Assembly (NCBI RefSeq): GCF_018141165.1 | Contig: NZ_CP058557.1 | Location: 3,162,001 to 3,226,000, forward strand | Length of the DNA: 64,000 nucleotides | From: Alkaliphilus sp. B6464 | GTDB lineage: Bacteria; Bacillota; Clostridia; Peptostreptococcales; Natronincolaceae | Direction of reading: 5' to 3' | In this document: positions 35,797 through 44,766 of the stretch, piece by piece | Numbering within the stretch: position 1 is the first letter of the stretch | Layout of the letters: each line of letters begins with the position of its first letter | Made by a program: the position numbers and the translations under genes | Notes under the pieces: model-generated | What the model saw: only the letters and a program-made list of their open reading frames with translations | Told to the model about the DNA's origin: nothing | The model's database searches: none

Positions 35797-35985
35797 ATGT
35801 ATATTACAAATTTAGTTGAATTTATTCATAGAAGTATTATATTAACAGTATTCTTTCTTATAGCTTTACCTGTATTTATGGGAACAATAGGTATTTGGTT
35901 AAGCATTATATTAAGTGAGGCCTTAACTTTATTATTAGCATTTTTGCTTTATAGGAAAACTAAAACCGCTAAAGTGCAATTGTGA
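35797..35985 (+). pseudogene. MATE-family efflux transporter, C-terminal remnant
   Basis: Sixty-two codons read as the last two membrane segments of a MATE (NorM-like) transporter: HRSIILTVFFLIALPVFMGTIGIWLSIILSEALTLLLAF. Whole proteins are about 450 residues. There is no ribosome site, and nothing upstream continues the frame. The first ~390 residues are gone, so this is a gene relic. Confidence 0.7.
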
Positions 35986-35995
35986 TATTGAATTT

Positions 35996-36037
35996 TAATA
36001 AGGACCATATTAGGTTAATAACCTAATATGGTCCTTA
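35996..36037. terminator. Bidirectional terminator next to the LysR gene
   Basis: A long, nearly perfect inverted repeat, aggaccatattaggtta / taacctaatatggtcct, flanked by A- and T-rich runs. It lies at the stop codon of the leftward LysR gene. Confidence 0.8.
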
Positions 36038-36931
36038 TTATTTAAGTCCATCATAATTACAGCAAAATTCAATAAAATTATCTATAAAATCAATTTCTTT
36101 TTCATATAAATATACAAAATTAAAATCTCTATACATTTTAAAATTGTCTATAGGAACAATTACTATAGGTCCTTCACTTATTTCTTTTTTTATTGCTTCT
36201 TTAGAGATAATTGTATAGCCCACATTAGCTTTAACAAGAGAAACAATTGCACTAATACTGCCAACTTCCATACATCCACTAATTGTATCTGTACTATAGC
36301 CGTGACTTATTAGTTCACCTTCAAATATCTCCCTTGTACCTGAACCAGGCTCTCTAAGTAATAGATTCCCTATTAAAACTTCATTAAGATTAACTGATTC
36401 TCTCTTTGCAAAATCATGCTCTGATGAAACTGCTAAAACAAGCTCGTCATCTTTAAATTTTTTATACTTAAACTTTATTTTATCAAAAGGCCCTTCTATT
36501 AAAGCTAATTCAACCTCCCTATCAATTATCTTTTTTAAGATTATATTAGTATTATTTACTGATAGCGCTATATTTATATTAGGATTATCCTTTTTATAGT
36601 CTCCTAAAATAGAAGGGATTACATATCCACCAATAGTCATAGTAGCTGCTAGGTTATGTCTTTTAATAGTAGGTGCACCATTTCTTAGATTCCGCTCCAT
36701 CTCTGCTGATATATTTACTATTTCCCTAGCATATTGTAAAAAATATTCTCCTTCCTCTGTAAGTTTTAATGCCCTTCCTTCTTTCTTTATAAATTTTACT
36801 TCATAATAGTTTTCCAAATATTGAATTTGTTGATAGACTCCTGGTTGAGTTAAATTTAAAATTTCGGCGGCTCTTGTAAAATTTTTAGTTTTAGCTACTG
36901 TAATAAAAGTATTAATTCTTGAATCAATCAT
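36038..36931 (-). CDS. LysR-family transcriptional regulator
   Basis: A 297-residue LysR regulator. The HTH is FITVAKTKNFTRAAEILNLTQPGVYQQIQYLENYYEV, and the effector domain has LLREPGSGTREIFE. It stands between a MATE remnant and RecQ with no divergent partner, so the usual clue to its target is missing. The ATG follows GAAGGAG. Its neighbours give no substrate. Confidence 0.9.
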   Translation of the reverse strand: MIDSRINTFITVAKTKNFTRAAEILNLTQPGVYQQIQYLENYYEVKFIKKEGRALKLTEEGEYFLQYAREIVNISAEMERNLRNGAPTIKRHNLAATMTIGGYVIPSILGDYKKDNPNINIALSVNNTNIILKKIIDREVELALIEGPFDKIKFKYKKFKDDELVLAVSSEHDFAKRESVNLNEVLIGNLLLREPGSGTREIFEGELISHGYSTDTISGCMEVGSISAIVSLVKANVGYTIISKEAIKKEISEGPIVIVPIDNFKMYRDFNFVYLYEKEIDFIDNFIEFCCNYDGLK

Positions 36932-36973
36932 TGCTTTCTCCTTCTAACCTTATATATAGCGTTCTTATTAAAC

Positions 36974-38791
36974 TTATTTTTTTCCACAATAATCCTCAAT
37001 TACGCTTATAAAGGCTTCTCCATAGCTCTCATATTTTTTTAGACCTACTCCACTTATTGTTAACAATTCCTCTTTATCTTTAGGAAGATGTGCGGCCATT
37101 CCTTTTAAGGTTGAATCATGGAATATCATAAAAGGAGGTATATTCCTTTCCTTGGCAATAGAATATCTTAATTCTTTAAGTTCTGTAAACAAGTTTGCAT
37201 CATAATTCTCATTTACATCTTTTTTCTTAGACTCTTCTCTTTTACTTATTTGTCCTTTTCTCTCAATTAAATGTTTTTTGTGATAAACTTTCACTTCGTT
37301 TCTTAGTACTTCCTTAGCTTTTGAAGTTAACTTTAGTATAGGAAATTTATCTGCAGTTATATGTATATACCCTTTAGAAACAAGAGTCATTGTAATCTCT
37401 CTAACTGCAATTTCACTATAATCAGCCATTATTCCATAAGTAGAAACTTTATATAGTTCAAATTGTATCAATTTTTTATTCTTCGATCCTCTTAAAACTT
37501 GAATAACAGTAGTCAGCCCAAATCTTTGATTAGTTCTATAAATACAAGATAAAATTTTCTGTGATTCCTCTGTAATATCCACCATTTCAGATTGATCTAA
37601 ACAATTACCACAATTATTACATTTGCTATTTTCTATTACTTCTCCAAAATATGTTAATATACTATTTCTCAGGCAATCATTGGTGTGGCAATAATCAACT
37701 AAGTATTGTAAATTCTTATATATTAATTCTTCCCGTTCGTGTGTTAGATTTTCATTTTGTATTATAAGTTTTTGCTTAACAACATCTGAGGGTGAATATA
37801 ATAAAATACAATTGCTTTTTTCTCCATCCCTTCCAGCTCTACCAGCCTCTTGATAGTACGCCTCCATGTTTTTAGGCATGTTATAATGAAGAACAAATCT
37901 TACATCTGGCTTATCTATTCCCATGCCAAAGGCATTAGTTGCTACAATTATTCTAGCCCGATTAAATATGAAATCATCTTGATTTTGTTGCCGTTCGTCA
38001 GAATCCATCCCTCCATGATATCCAATAACAGAAAAACCTTGATCACCTAATTTTTTCACTAAAGATTCTACTGTTTTTCTTGTAGCGCAATATATTATTC
38101 CAGCATCTTCTTGAAAGTTAGAATTTAGATATTCAACTAAATAAGAAAATTTGTTGCTAGTTTTTATTACCTCATAAAATAGATTTGGTCTATCAAAACC
38201 TATTATTGATTCTACTGGGTTATTTAAATTAATTAGATGCTTTATTTCATGTACTATTTCTTTTGTAGCAGTTGCAGTAAATGCTCCTACTACGGGTCTA
38301 GTATTTAATGAGTCAATAAATTTAGGTATTTCAAGGTAACTAGGTCTAAAATCATGTCCCCATTGACTTATACAATGGGCCTCATCTATTGCTACAAATG
38401 AAACCTTTATGTCTTTAATTAAATCTTTAAAATAACTTGTATTTAGTCGTTCTGGAGCAACATATAATATTTTATATCTGTTCTCTCTTATCTCATTAAT
38501 TCTTGTAATAAGTTCATTTTGTTCCATTGTACTATTAATATAAGCTCCTGGTACACCCATTTCCTTTAATGAATCCACCTGATCTTTCATAAGGGCTATT
38601 AATGGTGAAATTACTATTGTTATTCCTTCTAAGATTATGGCTGGCAACTGATAGCAAAGGGATTTTCCTCCACCAGTAGGCATTATACCTAAGGCATCAT
38701 TGCCATTAACTATACTATCAACTAATTTTTCTTGGCCCATTCTAAATTTTTCATATCCAAAATAGGTTTTTAGTACATTGTAAACATCCAT
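36974..38791 (-). CDS. recQ: ATP-dependent DNA helicase RecQ
   Basis: A 605-residue RecQ helicase. The core has Walker A MPTGGGKSLCYQLPA, DEAH box IDEAHCISQWGHDFRP, and motif VI QEAGRAGRDGEKS. The zinc-binding RecQ-Ct region (CLRNSILTYF, CNNCGNCLD) and winged helix follow, then a C-terminal HRDC domain (FTELKELRYSIAKERNIPPFMIFHDSTL). It unwinds branched DNA in recombination repair and typically cooperates with topoisomerase III, encoded at 24464. The ATG has an AAGGAG site. Confidence 0.96.
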   Translation of the reverse strand: MDVYNVLKTYFGYEKFRMGQEKLVDSIVNGNDALGIMPTGGGKSLCYQLPAIILEGITIVISPLIALMKDQVDSLKEMGVPGAYINSTMEQNELITRINEIRENRYKILYVAPERLNTSYFKDLIKDIKVSFVAIDEAHCISQWGHDFRPSYLEIPKFIDSLNTRPVVGAFTATATKEIVHEIKHLINLNNPVESIIGFDRPNLFYEVIKTSNKFSYLVEYLNSNFQEDAGIIYCATRKTVESLVKKLGDQGFSVIGYHGGMDSDERQQNQDDFIFNRARIIVATNAFGMGIDKPDVRFVLHYNMPKNMEAYYQEAGRAGRDGEKSNCILLYSPSDVVKQKLIIQNENLTHEREELIYKNLQYLVDYCHTNDCLRNSILTYFGEVIENSKCNNCGNCLDQSEMVDITEESQKILSCIYRTNQRFGLTTVIQVLRGSKNKKLIQFELYKVSTYGIMADYSEIAVREITMTLVSKGYIHITADKFPILKLTSKAKEVLRNEVKVYHKKHLIERKGQISKREESKKKDVNENYDANLFTELKELRYSIAKERNIPPFMIFHDSTLKGMAAHLPKDKEELLTISGVGLKKYESYGEAFISVIEDYCGKK

Positions 38792-38913
38792 CTTTTTTCT
38801 CCTTTTAAAGTTACTTATTCCTTCTATTATTTTAAATCAGATATTTTCCATTTACTTAATTATATCACTTAATCACAATTCTTTTAAATTTTTAAATTAG
38901 AGTACATCCCTAA

Positions 38914-38947
38914 AGAAAAAAGAGCCACAACTAATATAGTGTGACTC
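38914..38947 (-). terminator. Intrinsic terminator of the pst operon
   Basis: Stem gagccaca / tgtgactc with a TTTTTT tail on the minus strand, three bases after the stop codon of the HAD gene. Confidence 0.75.
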
Positions 38948-38949
38948 AA

Positions 38950-39420
38950 TCAAGTTCTTAATGTAGCCTTCATTCTATTTTCATTTAATATAATATGAAC
39001 TGCATCTTCTATAGATTTAACTACTATATCAGAATTAGCTAAAAGTTTACCACTGCACCCCTCTTCTCCAACAATAGCTATAGATATACCACATATTTTA
39101 AACATTTCTATATCATTAAAACCATTTCCAATACAAATAGTATTTTTACAACCAAGCTCCTCTACTATTTCTTTTTTAAAATAACTGGCATCTTCCTTTG
39201 GAAAGGTCTTTATATTTATTCCTAACTTACAGCATTCTGCTTCAACAGTTCCATAGGTATCGGCGGTAAGTACATATACTTTTGCCAGGTCTTTGAGTTT
39301 AATTAAAAAATTTTTAACTTCATCTAACAATTTTCCATCAACAGCTATAGTTCCATTATAGTCAAAAACTATATTTTCTATTTTTATTTTTCCCATACCT
39401 GGGATATCATATATTAGCAT
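38950..39420 (-). CDS. HAD-superfamily hydrolase, soluble P-type ATPase-like
   Basis: A 156-residue HAD protein. Motif I is VFDYNGTIAVDGKL (with Asn where many phosphatases have the second Asp), motif II is VLTADTYG, and motif IV is IGNGFNDIEMF. This matches the soluble P-type-ATPase-like subgroup (COG4087 type), whose reaction is unknown. ATG 39420 has an ideal AGGAGGTGG site; an earlier in-frame start would overlap pstB. It is the last gene of the pst operon, so a phosphate-related role is likely but unproven. Confidence 0.8.
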   Translation of the reverse strand: MLIYDIPGMGKIKIENIVFDYNGTIAVDGKLLDEVKNFLIKLKDLAKVYVLTADTYGTVEAECCKLGINIKTFPKEDASYFKKEIVEELGCKNTICIGNGFNDIEMFKICGISIAIVGEEGCSGKLLANSDIVVKSIEDAVHIILNENRMKATLRT

Positions 39421-39436
39421 AGTCCACCTCCTATTA

Positions 39437-40180
39437 TTAACCATATATCCCTTCTATATATTCCTTAGTTCTTTTATCCTTAGGATTATTAAACACTTTA
39501 TTTGTCTCACCATACTCAACAATTTCTCCATCCAGTATAAAGGCTGTATAGTCCGAAATTCTTTTTGCCTGTGAAAGGTTATGAGTAACTATTACTATAG
39601 TATAATTGTCTAATAAATTTACTAACATATCTTCTATATTAGCAGTATTCTTTACATCTAGGGCTGAACAAGGCTCATCCATTAATAATATATCCGGCTC
39701 TACTGTAAGAGCTCTTGCAATACATAACCTCTGTTGTTGTCCACCAGAAAGCTTTAGTGCAGACATTTTAAGATTATCCTTTACTTCCTTATAAAGTCCT
39801 GAAATCTTTAATTTATCATCAACCATCTGATTTAATATTTTTTTATCTCTTACTCCGTAATATAATGGGGCATAGGTAAGGTTTTTGTATATTGACATGG
39901 GGAACGGGCTAGGTTTTTGAAAAACTATCCCTATTCTTTTTCTTAGTTCATCCTTAGGATAATTTAAAATATCCTTATCATCAAAGAAAACTTTACCCTC
40001 AATTGCTCCACCATTCTCCTCCAACATTCTATTTAGAACTGCTAGTAAAGTTGATTTTCCGCAACCAGATGGTCCAATAATAGCAGTTATTTTATTCTTT
40101 GCTATTTTCATATTTATATTATTTAAAACCTTTTTATCTCCATAATATGCACTTAAATTTGCTAATTCAATAATATTCAT
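39437..40180 (-). CDS. pstB: Phosphate ABC transporter ATP-binding protein
   Basis: A 247-residue ABC ATPase with Walker A IGPSGCGKSTLLAVLNRM, signature LSGGQQQRLCIARAL, and Walker B ILLMDEPCSALD. ANIEDML in the D-loop region is a PstB hallmark. It powers phosphate import through PstC and PstA. It starts directly after pstA (stop at 40181). PstB of other Firmicutes has the same length. Confidence 0.93.
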   Translation of the reverse strand: MNIIELANLSAYYGDKKVLNNINMKIAKNKITAIIGPSGCGKSTLLAVLNRMLEENGGAIEGKVFFDDKDILNYPKDELRKRIGIVFQKPSPFPMSIYKNLTYAPLYYGVRDKKILNQMVDDKLKISGLYKEVKDNLKMSALKLSGGQQQRLCIARALTVEPDILLMDEPCSALDVKNTANIEDMLVNLLDNYTIVIVTHNLSQAKRISDYTAFILDGEIVEYGETNKVFNNPKDKRTKEYIEGIYG

Positions 40181-41017
40181 CTATCTAACTCCTTTTCGTA
40201 TAAAAGTTAGGGCTATTGAAATTATATTTATTATAAAAAGTAGTCCTATAAGTACTAAAGTCGTTGCATAGGATTTTTCAAGAGAAATACCTTCTCCAGT
40301 AAGTATATATAAATGAAAAGGCAGTGCCATTACAGGCGAGGATAAGGATTTAGGTATTGGAGCAAAGATTACTGCCCCAGTAAGTATTATAGGGGCCGCA
40401 GCTCCCATTGCAAATCCGCCTGCTAAAGTTATCGCAGAAACTATTTCTGACTTACATATAGGAAGTATTAATTTAAAAAATGTATAGGACTTAGATATTC
40501 CTAAGGCATAGGATGAGTTAATTATAGAGCTACTAATTTCCCTGAAAATTTTCTCAACTCTAACTTGTATAAATGGAAAAATCATAATCCCCAAAGTTAA
40601 CCCAGCGGATAAAAGAGATCTTCCTAATTTTAAATTAACTACTAAAAGCGTATACCCAAAAAGACCTAAAACTATTGAAGGTACACCAGCCATGCACTGA
40701 ACTATAACATGAACTATGTTTTCGATTTTAAGGGATTTACAATAATAAACTACATATATAGATGTTGAAATTGCTAACAAAGATGCAAATATACAAGCAA
40801 TAATCATTAAAAATAAGCTACCTACAATTGCTGGAAAAATTCCTCCCTCAGAACCTAAGGGTATTCCCTGGGGACTGCCAAATATAAATTCAAGATTTAC
40901 AGATTTAAACCCATTTTTAATTATATATGCAAATATAAATGAGGTTGAAAAAAACACTATTACTCCACTTAGTGTAATCCATATTTTAAACAATGCACTT
41001 TTTATATTTTCTAACAT
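40181..41017 (-). CDS. pstA: Phosphate ABC transporter permease PstA
   Basis: A 278-residue permease with six predicted membrane segments. The cytoplasmic EAA-like loop is INSSYALGISKSYTFFKLILP, and the GIPLGSEGGIFPAIVGS segment is typical of PstA. ATG 41017 has an AGAGGATG site and is preferred over a start at 41047 that would overlap pstC. It partners PstC in the membrane channel. Confidence 0.92.
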   Translation of the reverse strand: MLENIKSALFKIWITLSGVIVFFSTSFIFAYIIKNGFKSVNLEFIFGSPQGIPLGSEGGIFPAIVGSLFLMIIACIFASLLAISTSIYVVYYCKSLKIENIVHVIVQCMAGVPSIVLGLFGYTLLVVNLKLGRSLLSAGLTLGIMIFPFIQVRVEKIFREISSSIINSSYALGISKSYTFFKLILPICKSEIVSAITLAGGFAMGAAAPIILTGAVIFAPIPKSLSSPVMALPFHLYILTGEGISLEKSYATTLVLIGLLFIINIISIALTFIRKGVR

Positions 41018-41036
41018 AATATCATCCTCTTTTATT

Positions 41037-41900
41037 CTATATACCAATTCCCTTTTTAATATAATAAAGAATTATATTGATAATTAAAAGCATAATCATA
41101 AGTACTAGACCTGAAGCAAATAGAGCATGATAATGCAAGCTTCCTACTTCTGCCATACCCATTTCAAGGGCAATTAAAGAAGGTATCGTCTGAGCTCTTC
41201 CCAAAAGTCTTGGAGCAATAGGCGCATTCCCTATCACCATCATAACAGCCATTGTCTCTCCCATAGCTCTGCCTAGAGCTAAAATAGTAGCAGCTATTAT
41301 ACTCTTTCTACTTTCTGGAACTACAATTTTTCTTACCATATATGTCTTAGATATACCTAAAGCCTTTGAAGAAAGGGAATGTTCTTCATATACCTTATCC
41401 ATAGTCTCCTGGCAAGTAGATATTATGTAAGGTAAAACCATAGCTGATAAAAGTATACCCCCAGCCAATACAGATTCTCCTGTAGAAAAATCCAAAGTAT
41501 TTTCAAAAAATTTAACTATTACTAAAAGACCTATAAAGCCATATACTACAGATGGTATCCCTGCTAAAATATCAATTATTCCTCTTATAACAATTTTCCA
41601 CTTACCCTTTATATATGTGGATAACAAAATTCCACTACCCACACCTATCGGTAATGCTATAATAATTGCAACAACTGATACATATAATGTACCTAATATT
41701 ATATTGAAAATAGATAGATCATTAGGTGATTTAAGGGGATTCCACCGTCTTCCCGTTATAAAATTTAGTACAGGTACTTCCTTAAAAAACACTACACTCT
41801 CTTTAAATATAAATAATACTATAAATGCTAACAATAATAATGAGAACAATGCTAACAACTTAATAACTATTCCAAAGACTTTATCTAGCAATTTATACAT
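41037..41900 (-). CDS. pstC: Phosphate ABC transporter permease PstC
   Basis: A 287-residue permease with six membrane segments. It has the PstC landmarks RRWNPLKSPNDLSIFNIILGTLYVS, IPSVVYGFIGL and the EAA loop LSSKALGISKTYMVRKIVVP. ATG 41900 sits behind GAGGTGG. It follows pstS by 43 bases. The operon contains pstS-C-A-B but no phoU or PhoPR-type genes in this window. Confidence 0.92.
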   Translation of the reverse strand: MYKLLDKVFGIVIKLLALFSLLLLAFIVLFIFKESVVFFKEVPVLNFITGRRWNPLKSPNDLSIFNIILGTLYVSVVAIIIALPIGVGSGILLSTYIKGKWKIVIRGIIDILAGIPSVVYGFIGLLVIVKFFENTLDFSTGESVLAGGILLSAMVLPYIISTCQETMDKVYEEHSLSSKALGISKTYMVRKIVVPESRKSIIAATILALGRAMGETMAVMMVIGNAPIAPRLLGRAQTIPSLIALEMGMAEVGSLHYHALFASGLVLMIMLLIINIILYYIKKGIGI

Positions 41901-41943
41901 ATATACCACCTCAAAAAAATTCAGAGGATAATATCCCCTGAAT

Positions 41944-42885
41944 TTATTTCACAGGCACATAGCCCATTTTTTCAATAATTGCAGATCCTTTTTCAGATGT
42001 AAGTACATCCATAAATGCTTGTTGCTCAGGTGTTAACTCTCCTTTTTTAACAGCTATAAGAGGTCTAGATATTTTATATGATCCACTTACTATATTTTCT
42101 TTAGTAGCTTCAACTCCATCAACCTTTAACGGAATAAGCTTTCCTATATTTTGATTAACCATACCGAAGGAAGCATATCCTATGGCGTCTTTATTTTCTA
42201 TTACTTTTGTAACTAAAGCTCCCATAGACGGTGCCTGGATAGCATCTTCTCTAACTTCTGTATCTCCCATTACACTTTTTTGAAATACCTCATGGGCTCC
42301 ACCACCTAGGTCCCTTATAACTACTACAATTTCTCTATGTGGTAAACTACTTTCAACTTCATCCCAATACTTATATTCTCCAGAGAATATTTTCTTAACT
42401 TCTTCTGTAGATAAGTCATCCTTTATCTTAAGTAAAGGATTTTCAGGATTAATTGATACTGTTAAAGCATCTATTCCCAGTTTAAATTCTTTTGGATCTC
42501 CAATTTTTTGGTTTTCTTCGTCTTTTATTTCTCTAGCTAACATACCAAAGTCAGCGGTCTCTTCTAAGACAGCTTTAACACCAGCACCTGAACCTCCTGC
42601 AGAAACATAAATCGAAATATTTTCTGCTGGAAAACTTGGATCTACCTTATCCCAAGTAGTGTATTCTTCAATAAAATCAGTTGCAATAGCTGATATTACA
42701 GGTGCTAAAGTTGATGACCCATTAAATGTCATTTGGGCTCTAAAAGTATTAATACTTTCATTAGCTGTTTCTCTATTTCCAGTTTCTTCTCCAGTTGTAC
42801 CAGAAGGAGCTTCCTTAGTACATCCAGTTAATATTATAGAAAAAATTATTAATACTGATAAAAAAATACTTAAAGATTTTTTCAT
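41944..42885 (-). CDS. pstS: Phosphate ABC transporter substrate-binding lipoprotein
   Basis: A 313-residue PstS. The lipoprotein signal peptide ends at LTGC (about residue 22). The binding-protein motifs include FNGSSTLAPVISAIATDF and SAGGSGAGVKAV, which hold phosphate, and a later IRDLGGGAHEVF. It delivers phosphate to PstCA. The ATG has an AGGAGG site. The upstream stretch TTAACA-N6-TTACAA near 42930 resembles Firmicute Pho-box half-sites, so phosphate control is plausible. Confidence 0.93.
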   Translation of the reverse strand: MKKSLSIFLSVLIIFSIILTGCTKEAPSGTTGEETGNRETANESINTFRAQMTFNGSSTLAPVISAIATDFIEEYTTWDKVDPSFPAENISIYVSAGGSGAGVKAVLEETADFGMLAREIKDEENQKIGDPKEFKLGIDALTVSINPENPLLKIKDDLSTEEVKKIFSGEYKYWDEVESSLPHREIVVVIRDLGGGAHEVFQKSVMGDTEVREDAIQAPSMGALVTKVIENKDAIGYASFGMVNQNIGKLIPLKVDGVEATKENIVSGSYKISRPLIAVKKGELTPEQQAFMDVLTSEKGSAIIEKMGYVPVK

Positions 42886-43046
42886 TACAATTCCCTCCTG
42901 AAAAATTTATCTATGTCTACAAAAGAATTGTAATACTTTTGTTAAACCTATACCAATAGATAATATCTATAACTATTTCACTAATCATAGAAAATAATTA
43001 TAAGTAAAACACATCTATTAAATAACTAATCTAATGAACCTAGCTA

Positions 43047-44375
43047 CTAACCTATTCCTCCATATACAGCTCCTAAAATAATAACAGCAGCTGATACCAG
43101 TACAAATACATATTTAGCTAGAGGCTCAAACCATTTACCTAATGGTTTTTTAGCACCAATATTTATTTCTTTCCTTGCATTCTCTATACCATATATCCAA
43201 AAGAAAACTATGGCTGCAATTACAGTTCCGAAAGGAGCTATATAAATAGTAACTAAATCAGAAAATTTTCCAAATAAATCCATATTTAATGCTAATGGAA
43301 TAGCTATTATAAAAGATACTATTCCTATAAAAATTACGCTTTTTCTTCTATTAAAGTTAGTTTTGTACATAAAGGCTTCGGTGGTTGCTTCCATCATATT
43401 TATAGTAGAAGATATGGCGGCAAATATGATACTAACAAAAAATATAGCGCCAAATAAATGTCCACCTACCATAGACTTAAATATTGTTGGAACGGTTATA
43501 AATAGCAACGTTGGACCAGAAGCTGGATCTAAGCCAAAAGCAAAAGCTGCTGGAATTATAATAAATGCAGCTAATATTGCTGATAAACTATCATAGAATG
43601 CCGTGTTAATTGCGGATGATGGTATATCTAGATTTCTATCAATATAGCTACCATATACTACCATACCTGCTCCATTTAAAGATACAGTAAAGAATGCTTG
43701 TCCTAAAGCAATTACCCAAGTTGTAGGGTTTAGCAGGTAGGACCATTTAGGTATTAATAAGTATTTAATCCCTTCAGATGCTCCTGGTAGAGTTACTGAT
43801 CTTACTAGTAAAATTATAAACACTATAAAGAGTGTTGGCATCATAATATTGTTAGCTTTTTCTATACCCTTGCTCACCCCAAATGTTAGTATAACAGTTG
43901 TTATAGTTACGGCTATCGCAAGCCAAATTATTGTTTGGCTACTTCCTAGAAAGCTATCTAAATAGGTCTCTACATCTATATTTCTAAAGTTACTAACAAC
44001 ACTCATTGAAAAATACTTTAAAACCCATCCAACTACCACATTGTAAAATAAGAAAATACCACATACTCCTAAGGTTGGTATTACCGATATAATAGATGAT
44101 CCAGCAATTTTTTTATCATCTAGTATTTCCTTAATGCCCCCCATAGAACCCTTACCTTTAGATCTACCTAAGGCAAACTCACCCATAAGTCCTGTTGTTC
44201 CTAGTACAAACACGAATAAAAAATAAGGTATAAGAAAGGCTGCACCACCATATTTACCTAACCTCCAAGAAAACATCCAGATGTTTCCTAAACCTACTGC
44301 CGAGCCTATACATGACAGTATGAAGCTAAACTTACTTGAAAAACTTTCCCTTTCATTAATTTCATTTACTTTCAT
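43047..44375 (-). CDS. Sodium-dependent amino-acid symporter (NSS/SNF family), probable tyrosine importer
   Basis: A 442-residue secondary transporter with 11-12 predicted membrane segments. Segment 1 carries the NSS signature SCIGSAVGLGNIWMF, which holds sodium and substrate; segment 6 is the FFTVSLNGAGMVVYGSY region. Bacterial relatives carry tyrosine (Tyt1), tryptophan (TnaT), leucine/alanine (LeuT) or broad hydrophobic residues (MhsT). The 5' leader encodes a peptide with five Tyr codons in a row, which makes tyrosine the likely substrate; this is inference. AGAGGAGG precedes the ATG. Confidence 0.92.
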   Translation of the reverse strand: MKVNEINERESFSSKFSFILSCIGSAVGLGNIWMFSWRLGKYGGAAFLIPYFLFVFVLGTTGLMGEFALGRSKGKGSMGGIKEILDDKKIAGSSIISVIPTLGVCGIFLFYNVVVGWVLKYFSMSVVSNFRNIDVETYLDSFLGSSQTIIWLAIAVTITTVILTFGVSKGIEKANNIMMPTLFIVFIILLVRSVTLPGASEGIKYLLIPKWSYLLNPTTWVIALGQAFFTVSLNGAGMVVYGSYIDRNLDIPSSAINTAFYDSLSAILAAFIIIPAAFAFGLDPASGPTLLFITVPTIFKSMVGGHLFGAIFFVSIIFAAISSTINMMEATTEAFMYKTNFNRRKSVIFIGIVSFIIAIPLALNMDLFGKFSDLVTIYIAPFGTVIAAIVFFWIYGIENARKEINIGAKKPLGKWFEPLAKYVFVLVSAAVIILGAVYGGIG

Positions 44376-44404
44376 TTTACTACCTCCTCTTTCAGTTTTA
44401 TCTA

Positions 44405-44446
44405 TAAAAAACAGAAAACCACATAGACCTTCTTTCTACGTGGTTT
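44405..44446 (-). terminator. Second terminator in the symporter leader
   Basis: Minus-strand hairpin AACCACGTAGA...TCTATGTGGTT followed by a T-rich tail (TTTTCTGTTTTTT), 30 bases before the symporter start. Its 5' arm repeats the first 11 bases of the upstream terminator's 5' arm. Confidence 0.7.
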
Positions 44447-44462
44447 AAAATTCATAATAAAC

Positions 44463-44498
44463 AAAAAACCACGTAGTGCGTATCTACGTGGTTTTTTG
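44463..44498 (-). terminator. First terminator in the symporter leader
   Basis: Minus-strand hairpin AAAACCACGTAG...CTACGTGGTTTT followed by T6. It is a strong intrinsic terminator lying upstream of the coding region, so it must be conditional if the symporter is ever expressed from the upstream promoter. Confidence 0.85.
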
Positions 44499-44515
44499 CA
44501 TTGCCAATATACCAT

Positions 44516-44563
44516 CATAGACGCAAACCGTATTTTAAAATACTTTGCCGGTTTGCATCTATG
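44516..44563 (-). promoter_or_regulatory. Leader hairpin competing with the attenuator
   Basis: Minus strand CATAGATGCAAACCG pairs with CGGTTTGCGTCTATG; the one non-Watson-Crick pair is U·G only on this strand, supporting a leftward RNA. The 3' arm (GCGTCTATGATGG) can instead pair with the 5' arm of the first terminator (CCACGTAGATACGC), and the 5' arm can pair with GGTTTG just after the leader-peptide stop. This gives the mutually exclusive folds expected of an attenuator. Confidence 0.65.
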
Positions 44564-44585
44564 AATTTTTTCATTTCAACAAACC

Positions 44586-44645
44586 TTATCTATAATAGTA
44601 ATAATAATTTTTATTTAAATTTATTGTATTTAATATAGTAATCAT
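44586..44645 (-). CDS. Tyr-rich leader peptide of the symporter attenuator
   Basis: A 19-residue reading frame, MITILNTINLNKNYYYYYR, with codons TAT TAT TAC TAT TAT just before AGA and the stop. AGGAGG lies nine bases before the ATG (44655-44660). A promoter precedes it: TTGCAT (44701-44706) and TAAAAT (44678-44683), 17 bases apart. Hairpins and two terminators follow before the NSS symporter gene. This matches translation-coupled attenuation, where slow reading of Tyr codons when charged tRNA-Tyr is scarce changes RNA folding. Function is inferred from layout. Confidence 0.75.
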   Translation of the reverse strand: MITILNTINLNKNYYYYYR

Positions 44646-44677
44646 AACAGGATTCCTCCTAACAAATGTTAGATCAT

Positions 44678-44706
44678 ATTTTATCATAAGTACTAAATGA
44701 ATGCAA
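44678..44706 (-). promoter_or_regulatory. Promoter of the symporter leader
   Basis: TTGCAT at 44701-44706 and TAAAAT at 44678-44683, with a 17-base spacer, about 18 bases ahead of the leader-peptide ribosome site. Confidence 0.6.
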
Positions 44707-44766
44707 CATATATTTTTTAGCCTAAAGCTAATAATTATTTTTTTGCTGCTGCATATAATCCTGGTA

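Noticed and set aside
44376-44706. T-box riboswitch in the symporter leader
   Set aside because: No GGGTGGNACCGCG-like antiterminator sequence is present, and a well-placed peptide frame with a Tyr run explains the layout better.
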